Positions 6,784-12,119 of a DNA stretch of 14,014 nucleotides are shown here, piece after piece (the first letter of the stretch is position 1; the number at the start of each line of letters is the position of its first letter). Under the pieces are notes generated by a model. It had not been told where the DNA came from and did no database searches. It saw nothing but the letters and a program-made list of their open reading frames with translations. The stretch comes from Actinomycetota bacterium (GTDB taxonomy: Bacteria; Actinomycetota; Thermoleophilia; UBA2241): contig PLTW01000218.1 in NCBI GenBank assembly GCA_003164655.1, positions 1 to 14,014 on the forward strand, written 5' to 3'. The position numbers and the translations under genes are program-made.

Positions 6784-6867
6784 GGCTGGCGGCAGGGCGA
6801 GGGGTATGGGCGTCGGGGTCGGGAATCACCGACCCCTCAACCCACACCCCTCGCCCTGCCGCCAGCC
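6784..6867. terminator. Large nested inverted repeat between convergent genes, probable bidirectional terminator
   Basis: Bases 6784-6805 are the perfect reverse complement of 6846-6867 (22 bp). Between them, GGGGTCGG (6815-6822) pairs with CCGACCCC (6829-6836) around the loop GAATCA. A further 4-bp pairing (6807-6810 with 6841-6844) can extend the outer stem after one mismatch. It begins six bases after the LysE-type stop and lies 121 bases past the mttB-family stop, a fitting place for a shared terminator. There is no T-run on either side, so it is not a classical intrinsic terminator. It may instead be a dispersed palindromic repeat or an mRNA 3' stabiliser. Confidence 0.6.
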
Positions 6868-6879
6868 TCCGCCAACGCC

Positions 6880-6954
6880 GGCGCGGGGGGACCCTCCGTT
6901 TCGGCCGAACGTCCGTCGCGGCGCGGGGGGACCTGCGTTCCTGCCGAACGTCCG
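6880..6954. repeat. Tandem direct repeat, two copies of about 36 bases
   Basis: Copy 1 (6880-6915) and copy 2 (6920-6954) share GGCGCGGGGGGACC at the left and CCGAACGTCCG at the right, with about eight differing or missing bases between them and a 4-base spacer. Copy 1 contains the palindrome TTCGGCCGAA. It lies between the nested hairpin and the end of the mttB-family gene, in sequence with no protein signal on either strand. Confidence 0.8.
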
Positions 6955-6987
6955 GGGCCGCGCCCTCGCCGCCGCGGATACCCGGAG

Positions 6988-8451
6988 CTACCCGCGCAGC
7001 TCGGCGTCGGCGGCCGCCAGGATGCGGGTGAGCTCGACCCGCTGGTCGTCGGGCAGGGGCTCGGGTACATGGTTGGCGTCGATCCAGGCGGCGCGCTCGC
7101 GAGCCACCTCGAGCGGGTCGCGAAAGCCGCCGCCGGGGGCGGGCACGTGGGTGATCGCCGGCACGAACGAGGTCCGCAGATGCTTGCGCGTGTGCTTGCT
7201 GCCGAGGTAGTGGCCGCCGGGTCCGACCTCGCGCACAGCGTCGAGGGCGAGCGCCTCGTCACCCAGGTCGAGGTCCATGATCGCGTAGCGGGCGCGGTGG
7301 TAGACGTCGTCGGCCAGCATGATGTCCGCCGGGTCGAAGACCGTGTAGACGTCGAGCAGGCCGATGCTCGGCATGAGGTCGCTGCCCTCCCAGGCGGCCT
7401 GCACCAGATCGACGCCGTCCTCAACGCCGGCCTGCCAGGTGCCGGGCAGCTTGGAGTCGGTGCCGCAGCAGGCCGCCTCGCTGGGCACGCCCCAGTGATG
7501 GGCGAGCTCGGTGGCCAGAAAGCGGCAGCGCCCATCGAGCGGAAAGCTCACGAAGCCGCCGGTGCGCGGGTCGGCGTAGCTCTGCATGATCGAATGCGCC
7601 ACGGGCGCGCCGGGGAAGGCGAGCTGCAGCAGGACGGTGGCGCTGACGAGCTCGGCGGCGCCGACGGCGAAGGCGCCGGCGCGCGTGGCCGGCGCCGTAG
7701 TGCCCAGCGTCGGCATGGTCACGAAGGTGACGGGCACGCCGGCTGCGGCGAACACGAGGGCCGCCTCGATGCCGCCCTCGTCCTGCACGAGCGGCGAGAT
7801 CGTGCCGATCAGATCGGAGAGCACCGGCCGGCGGCGCAGCTCCGCGGCGCTGCCGGCGACGACCGTCGCCATCTCGACGGCGTAGCGGGCCTCGCGCGCG
7901 CCGTTGACCATGCCCTGCAGATGCTTGACCGTGTTGTTCCAGCCGGCGTCGAGCTCGTGGAGCTGGGCGGTCTCGCCGCAGTCGCCGGCCGAGATCGTGG
8001 GCCACCAGAACGAGATCGACGACAGGTAGTCGGCCAGGCGCGTGACGCGCGCCAGGTCGGCCTTGGTGGAGGGCCGTTTGACGCCCGAGTCGAAGTCGAC
8101 AATCTCGACTCCGCAGCCGTCGCTCGTGCAGTACGTGGTGTCGTCGGAGATGGAGAACGCACACGACCGGTCGCGGGCGCCGAGATCGAAGTAGCGCGGC
8201 GCCGTCGCCATGGCCGCCAGCACGACCTCGGGCGGGAACGTCACGACCTGCCGCTCGCCGTCGACCCGACAGCCGTGTTCGGCGAGAATGTCGAGGGCCT
8301 TGCGCGAGGGGAACTTCACGCCCACGGTCTCGAGGATGTCGAGGGTGGCCTGCTTGATACGGTCGAGCTGGGCCGGGGTGTGGAAGCGCAGCGTAAAGGC
8401 GCGTTTGAGGGGCGCGATCGGCGGGCGCTCCGGGCTTCTCTCGACGATCAT
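6988..8451 (-). CDS. MttB-family (trimethylamine methyltransferase-like) corrinoid methyltransferase, non-pyrrolysine
   Basis: Members move a methyl group from a quaternary or tertiary amine to a corrinoid protein; characterised non-pyrrolysine members use glycine betaine, proline betaine or carnitine. The 487 residues from ATG 8451 match the family length. The start is set by AAAGGAG nine bases upstream. Signatures include QATLDILETVGVKFPS (35-49), a TIM-barrel core with CTSDGCGVEIVD (108-119), the segment CCGTDSKLPGTWQAGVED (328-345) at the place where archaeal MttB carries pyrrolysine, and GHYLGSKHTRKHLRTSF (413-429). There is no internal in-frame TAG; TAG occurs only as the terminal stop. 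It is an orphan: no cognate corrinoid protein, activase or transporter adjoins it. The substrate is unknown. Confidence 0.9.
   Translation of the reverse strand: MIVERSPERPPIAPLKRAFTLRFHTPAQLDRIKQATLDILETVGVKFPSRKALDILAEHGCRVDGERQVVTFPPEVVLAAMATAPRYFDLGARDRSCAFSISDDTTYCTSDGCGVEIVDFDSGVKRPSTKADLARVTRLADYLSSISFWWPTISAGDCGETAQLHELDAGWNNTVKHLQGMVNGAREARYAVEMATVVAGSAAELRRRPVLSDLIGTISPLVQDEGGIEAALVFAAAGVPVTFVTMPTLGTTAPATRAGAFAVGAAELVSATVLLQLAFPGAPVAHSIMQSYADPRTGGFVSFPLDGRCRFLATELAHHWGVPSEAACCGTDSKLPGTWQAGVEDGVDLVQAAWEGSDLMPSIGLLDVYTVFDPADIMLADDVYHRARYAIMDLDLGDEALALDAVREVGPGGHYLGSKHTRKHLRTSFVPAITHVPAPGGGFRDPLEVARERAAWIDANHVPEPLPDDQRVELTRILAAADAELRG
7672..7696. repeat. 9-bp inverted repeat within the mttB-family gene
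   Basis: GGCGCCGGC (7672-7680) pairs with GCCGGCGCC (7688-7696) around a 7-base loop. In DNA this rich in G and C it may be a chance product of codon choice. Confidence 0.5.
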
Positions 8452-8460
8452 GGCGTGAAG

Positions 8461-8467
8461 CTCCTTT
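8461..8467 (-). promoter_or_regulatory. Shine-Dalgarno AAAGGAG of the mttB-family gene
   Basis: Read on the minus strand, AAAGGAG lies nine bases before ATG 8451. It excludes a longer reading frame that could start as far upstream as 8532 and would add a basic, low-complexity leader. Confidence 0.7.
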
Positions 8468-8573
8468 CGGCGCACCCACGGCGCACAGAAACGGGACTCG
8501 CGCCGGGCGTCCGCGCCGGGCGCGCGCTGCAACGACAGGTTGGGCCGCCCGACGGCGAGCGACCTGCCGCCCG

Positions 8574-8603
8574 ATTATCGCGCACCGGCGCGGCGGCGGT
8601 CCA
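8574..8603 (-). promoter_or_regulatory. Likely promoter of the mttB-family gene
   Basis: On the minus strand TGGACC (8603-8598), an 18-base spacer and GATAAT (8579-8574) match the -35 and -10 consensus at 4 and 5 of 6 positions. GATAAT is the most AT-rich hexamer in this leader. Transcription would start near 8567, leaving about 115 bases before the ATG. That leader contains an 11-base direct repeat (CGCGCCGGGCG twice, near 8502-8525). Confidence 0.45.
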
Positions 8604-8719
8604 CGAACGATTCTTCGGCGAACTTCGCCGCGGCCGCAAGCGAGCGCCGGCGAGCGCTGCGGATGGGCTCACCCGTGTGCGTCGAGCATGCAGGCGCGGA
8701 CGGCCGCCGAGACGAAGGT

Positions 8720-8753
8720 GGGCCGGCGTCTGGGGGGAGACGGACGCCGGCCC
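8720..8753 (+). terminator. GC-rich hairpin, terminator-like on the plus strand
   Basis: GGGCCGGCGTC (8720-8730) pairs perfectly with GACGCCGGCCC (8743-8753) around a G-rich 12-base loop; an alternative register pairs CGTCT with AGACG around GGGGGG. Only GTTTG follows, so the T-run is weak. No plus-strand gene ends just upstream, so what it would terminate is unclear. Confidence 0.35.
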
Positions 8754-9193
8754 GTTTGCGGGGTGGGTGGTGCGGGGTTGTGGAGTAAGCGCTGGTAAGG
8801 AGGTCGGGGCGGGCGATGGCGGGCAGGAGCGACGCCGGCCTTGACGGACCGCGGTGCGCCGGGGGAACGGCGCCGGCACCGGCGGCTGTCGTGGCAGGCG
8901 ACACGATACGTCGGCCGGCCATCGGCGTCGTCGGCCCTGGGGTGGGATCGGGCGACCGGCCGGGCCGGACTTGCGGGATTCGTCATCGACCCGCGGGCGG
9001 AGCGCGGTCTGGCGTCTCGGTCGGTAGAGTAGCGCGGCGACGCGGCTGGGCGAGTCGCGCGGCGGCGAGGCCGGTCGACTGGCGCGGCGACCGGCCGAGC
9101 CGATATCGTAGACGGCGGCCGTCACCGCGCTGTGCCCGGCGCGCCACGGTCGTTCGTACCGACAGGCGAGACCCGACGACAGAGGAACGACAC

Positions 9194-10999
9194 ATGACAC
9201 CTTCGCTGATCGAACAGCTCGCGGCCGTGCCCGAGGTCTGGTCGGAGCAGCGGCCCTGGGCCGTCTCGCCCGACGGCGCCACCCTCGCCTTCACCTGGCG
9301 CCGCGACGGCGACTGGCACGTCTATGTCAAGGACCTGCGCGGCGCGGCGCCGTCGCGGCGCATCGAGCACTTCGCCGACGCCTGCGTGTGTCCCACGTTC
9401 TCGCCCGACGGCGCGTACCTCTACTTCGCCCGCGACGACCGCGGCACGGAGTGCTTCGACGTGTATCGCTGCGAGCTGGGCGGCGGAAAGCTCGTCAATC
9501 TGCTGCCCGACACGCCCGAGCTCGCGCCGGCCCCCGACTTTGCGCTGTCGCCCGACGGGCGCAGCCTGGCTCTGGCGGTCAACCATGGCCCCAGCTACGC
9601 GGCGGCAGTGATGCCGGCCGAGCCCGGCGCCGGGGCGCTCACGTTCCTGACCGACCATCCGTTCAACGACTGGTCGCCGCGGTGGTCGCCCGACGGTGCC
9701 CGGCTGGCCTTCCAGAGCGACACCCACGGCCAGGACTCGGTCGTTTTCATCGCGCACCCGGCCAGCGGCGATCTGCTCACGATCGGCGGCGAGGCGATGA
9801 CACTCGCCCGCGACCCCGCCTGGTCGCCCGACGGCCGCTCGATCGCGTTCTGCGGCGGCGGCGGCGACTACGAGGCGATCGGCCTCTACGACTTCGAGCT
9901 CGGGCTCGTCACCTGGGCCTGGGACGGCCGGGGCAACGCCCACTGTCCGAGCTGGTCGCCCGACGGCCGCGCCCTGGTCTTTGTGGTCGACGACGGTCCC
10001 GAGAGCTCGCTCTGGCGCCTCGACCTGACGACCGGCGTGGCCGACTGCCTCGACGTGGGGACCGGCAATCACTACCGGCCCGGCTTCACCCCCGACGGCG
10101 CCGGTGTCATCTGCGGGCTGAGCGGCCCGGGCTGCCCCACCGACCTCTTTCTGGTCGAGATCGAGTCGGGCGCCGTCACCCGCCTCACCGACTCGCTGCC
10201 CGACGACCTCGCCCAGCACGAGTTCGTGTCGGGAACGCCGGCCGTCTGGACCAGCCGCGACCGGCTGACCGACGTGCCCGGCCTTCTCTGCGAGCCGCCG
10301 CGGCGCAGCGGCGCCGGCGTCGTGATCATCCACGGCGGGCCGACCTGGCATCACAGCAACGAGTGGGACCCGGTCCGCCAGGCCCTGCTCGATGCCGGCT
10401 GCCTGGTCGTCCACCCCAACTACCGGGGCAGCGACGGCTACACGCGGCGCTGGCAGCTGGCCAACCGCTACCTGCTGGGCCAGGGCGAGGCCCAGGACTG
10501 CGCCGGCGCCGTCGACTTTCTCGTCGAACAGGGCTGCGACCCCGGCCGCATCGCCGTCACCGGCCGCAGCCACGGCGGCTATCTGACCATGCAGATGCTC
10601 ACGCAGTTCCCCGAGCTGTGGGCCTGCGGCGTGGCCTGCGTGCCGTTTTTCGACCACATCGACGCCCAGGAAGACCCGGCCGTGCGCAACGACCTGCGCT
10701 GGTGGGACGTCGAGAATTGCGGCGACGTCGTCGCCGACCGCGCCCGCCTCGAGTACTACTCGCCGATCAACCACCTCGACCGGGTGGCGGCGCCGCTGCT
10801 GATCCTCGCGGCCGCCTGCGACCCGCGCTGCCCCACCCGCCAGGTCACCACGGTGGTCGACAGGGTGCGCGCCGCCGGGGCGCCCTGCGAGGCGATCGTC
10901 TATCCCGACGAAGGCCACGAGATCAGCGGCCTCGAGCATCGCATCGACTACGAGCGCCGCGTCGTCGAATTCATCCTCGCCCATGTGGGCGTCGCGTAG
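9194..10999 (+). CDS. S9 family (prolyl oligopeptidase/acylaminoacyl-peptidase-like) serine peptidase
   Basis: This is a cytoplasmic serine peptidase, probably cleaving short or N-acylated peptides; there is no signal peptide. The product is 601 residues from ATG 9194, with AGAGGA seven bases upstream. Seven PD40-type repeats with SPDG cores (residues 25, 70, 119, 165, 211, 255, and TPDG at 299), spaced about 45 residues apart, form a seven-bladed propeller. The alpha/beta-hydrolase domain follows: HGGP (380-383, oxyanion loop), NYRGSDGYTRRW, then the triad Ser459 in GRSHGGY, Asp543 in ACDPRCP and His575 in EGHEI. All catalytic parts are present. The frame stays open upstream to 8816, but that part is low-complexity and is left out. 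It ends 45 bases before purS, whose own promoter-like sequence suggests separate control. Confidence 0.93.
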   Translation: MTPSLIEQLAAVPEVWSEQRPWAVSPDGATLAFTWRRDGDWHVYVKDLRGAAPSRRIEHFADACVCPTFSPDGAYLYFARDDRGTECFDVYRCELGGGKLVNLLPDTPELAPAPDFALSPDGRSLALAVNHGPSYAAAVMPAEPGAGALTFLTDHPFNDWSPRWSPDGARLAFQSDTHGQDSVVFIAHPASGDLLTIGGEAMTLARDPAWSPDGRSIAFCGGGGDYEAIGLYDFELGLVTWAWDGRGNAHCPSWSPDGRALVFVVDDGPESSLWRLDLTTGVADCLDVGTGNHYRPGFTPDGAGVICGLSGPGCPTDLFLVEIESGAVTRLTDSLPDDLAQHEFVSGTPAVWTSRDRLTDVPGLLCEPPRRSGAGVVIIHGGPTWHHSNEWDPVRQALLDAGCLVVHPNYRGSDGYTRRWQLANRYLLGQGEAQDCAGAVDFLVEQGCDPGRIAVTGRSHGGYLTMQMLTQFPELWACGVACVPFFDHIDAQEDPAVRNDLRWWDVENCGDVVADRARLEYYSPINHLDRVAAPLLILAAACDPRCPTRQVTTVVDRVRAAGAPCEAIVYPDEGHEISGLEHRIDYERRVVEFILAHVGVA

Positions 11000-11009
11000 G
11001 GCAATGGCG

Positions 11010-11038
11010 TGGACTTCGCGGCGTCAATCGGGTAGCGT
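11010..11038 (+). promoter_or_regulatory. Promoter of the purSQL operon, likely leaderless
   Basis: TGGACT (11010-11015), a 17-base spacer and TAGCGT (11033-11038) resemble -35 and -10 elements; TAGCGT fits TANNNT. The expected transcription start, six to seven bases on, coincides with the GTG start of purS at 11045. No Shine-Dalgarno precedes that GTG or the alternative ATG at 11057, which fits leaderless translation. Confidence 0.45.
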
Positions 11039-11044
11039 AGCGCC

Positions 11045-11311
11045 GTGAGCAGACTCATGGACGTCCGTGTCTACATCACCCCCAAGAAAGGCATCCTCGA
11101 CCCGCAGGGCGTGGCGATCGAGCGGTCGCTGCCGGCGCTGGGGTTCGACGGCGTGACCGACGTCCGCGTCGGCAAGTTTATCGAGCTGCAGGTCGCCGTG
11201 CCCAACGACACGCCGGCCGGCGACACGCGCGGCGAGGTCGACGAGATGTGCCGCAAGCTGCTCGCCAACCCGATCATCGAGGATTACACCTTCACCATCG
11301 ACGACGCGTGA
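11045..11311 (+). CDS. purS: Phosphoribosylformylglycinamidine synthase subunit PurS
   Basis: PurS is the small structural subunit that bridges PurQ and PurL in the FGAM synthase complex, probably helping ammonia pass between them. The product is 88 residues, usual for PurS. It reads VRVYITPKKGILDPQG (7-22), then ERSLPALGFDGVTDVRVGKFIEL, the family core. GTG 11045 gives four residues ahead of ATG 11057, where many homologues would begin; no ribosome site distinguishes them, and the promoter-like element just upstream favours the GTG as a leaderless start. It is the first gene of purS-purQ-purL, with 49 bases to purQ. Confidence 0.95.
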   Translation: MSRLMDVRVYITPKKGILDPQGVAIERSLPALGFDGVTDVRVGKFIELQVAVPNDTPAGDTRGEVDEMCRKLLANPIIEDYTFTIDDA

Positions 11312-11360
11312 GCCCGACCGCCTCGCTCTCCGGCCCCGTCCTCCACGCCGCACCCCTGCC

Positions 11361-12119
11361 GTGAGCGGCAACGGCCACCGACCCGCCCGCCTGGGCATCT
11401 GCGTCTTTCCGGGCATCAACACCGACCACGACACCTGGCACGCAGTGGCCACGTTCGCCGGCGCCGAACCGGTCTGGCTCTGGCACAAAGACACCGACCT
11501 GCGCGGCGTCGACGCCGTCATCATCCCGGGCGGGTTCTCCTACGGCGACTACCTGCGTTGCGGCGCCATCGCGCGCTTCAGCCCCATCATGGCGTCGATC
11601 GCCGACTTCGCCGCCGGCGGCGGCCTGGTCATGGGCATCTGCAACGGCTTTCAGATCCTCACCGAAGCCCACCTGCTGCCGGGCGCGCTCATCCGCAACA
11701 TCGGCCTCAAGTTCGTCTGCCGCTACGTCGACCTGCGCGTCGAGAACGCCGGCACGCCGTTCACCCAGGCGGCCGAACCCGGCGACGTGCTGCGCATCGT
11801 GGTCAAGCACAACGAGGGCAACTACCGGGTCGACCCGCGCACGCTTTCCCGCATGCGCGCCAACGGCCAGGTCGTGTTGCGCTACTGCGCGCCCGACGGC
11901 ACCGAAGCGGGGGCGCGCACCGGCGCCACGATCGGCGGCTCCAGCCCCAACGGCGCGCTCGACGACATCGCCGGCGTCTGCAACGAGGAGTTCAACGTGT
12001 TCGGCATGATGCCCCACCCCGAGAACTCGGTCGAGGCCGGCCTGGCCGGCGGCGTCGACGGGCGTGTCTTCTTTCGCTCGATCATCGACCGCGTGCGCGA
12101 CTCGGCGGTGGCGCGATGA
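11361..12119 (+). CDS. purQ: Phosphoribosylformylglycinamidine synthase subunit PurQ (glutaminase)
   Basis: This class I glutamine amidotransferase hydrolyses glutamine and supplies ammonia to PurL for the fourth step of de novo purine synthesis. The product is 252 residues. The catalytic Cys94 lies in GICNGFQIL, and His219/Glu221 in MMPHPENSVE complete the triad. IIPGGFSYGDYLRCGAIAR (54-72) is the typical PurQ segment. GTG 11361 has no evident Shine-Dalgarno and gives about ten residues before the usual start of the fold (LGICVFPGIN), so the exact start is somewhat uncertain. No other usual start is available upstream in frame before the end of purS. Its TGA overlaps the purL ATG (ATGA), indicating translational coupling. 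Confidence 0.96.
   Translation: MSGNGHRPARLGICVFPGINTDHDTWHAVATFAGAEPVWLWHKDTDLRGVDAVIIPGGFSYGDYLRCGAIARFSPIMASIADFAAGGGLVMGICNGFQILTEAHLLPGALIRNIGLKFVCRYVDLRVENAGTPFTQAAEPGDVLRIVVKHNEGNYRVDPRTLSRMRANGQVVLRYCAPDGTEAGARTGATIGGSSPNGALDDIAGVCNEEFNVFGMMPHPENSVEAGLAGGVDGRVFFRSIIDRVRDSAVAR

Larger units (their letters stand above)
8452..9193. other. 742-base divergent intergenic stretch without a convincing gene
   Basis: Open frames here give Pro/Arg/Gly-rich, motif-free translations on both strands and look like GC-rich noise. The stretch holds the mttB-family Shine-Dalgarno and promoter-like sites and a strong hairpin at 8720-8753. A second hairpin (GGCCGGTCG at 9069-9077 with CGACCGGCC at 9088-9096) and a weak plus-strand -10-like TATCGT at 9104-9109 lie ahead of the peptidase gene. 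An isolated AAGGAGG (8797-8803) lies 12 bases before an ATG at 8816 that is in frame with the peptidase, but the intervening translation is not protein-like. I see no riboswitch or known RNA consensus, though a lineage-specific RNA cannot be excluded. Confidence 0.6.

Noticed and set aside
6880..6954. CRISPR array
   Set aside because: There are only two imperfect copies with a 4-base spacer, and no cas gene in the window.
6988..6990. TAG at the end of the mttB-family gene read as pyrrolysine
   Set aside because: In archaeal MttB the pyrrolysine is internal, near residue 334 of 495. Here that region is encoded by sense codons and TAG follows a full-length protein; the downstream frame has no domain.
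7069..8844. 591-codon plus-strand frame opposite the mttB-family gene, and similar frames opposite ddl (770-2167) and DUF1015 (4979-6847, minus)
   Set aside because: Low-complexity shadow translations; the opposite strand carries clear family signatures with proper ribosome sites.
8816..9193. N-terminal extension of the S9 peptidase starting at ATG 8816 after AAGGAGG
   Set aside because: The added 126 residues are Gly/Ala/Arg-rich without structure, while ATG 9194 has its own ribosome site and gives the normal family N-terminus.
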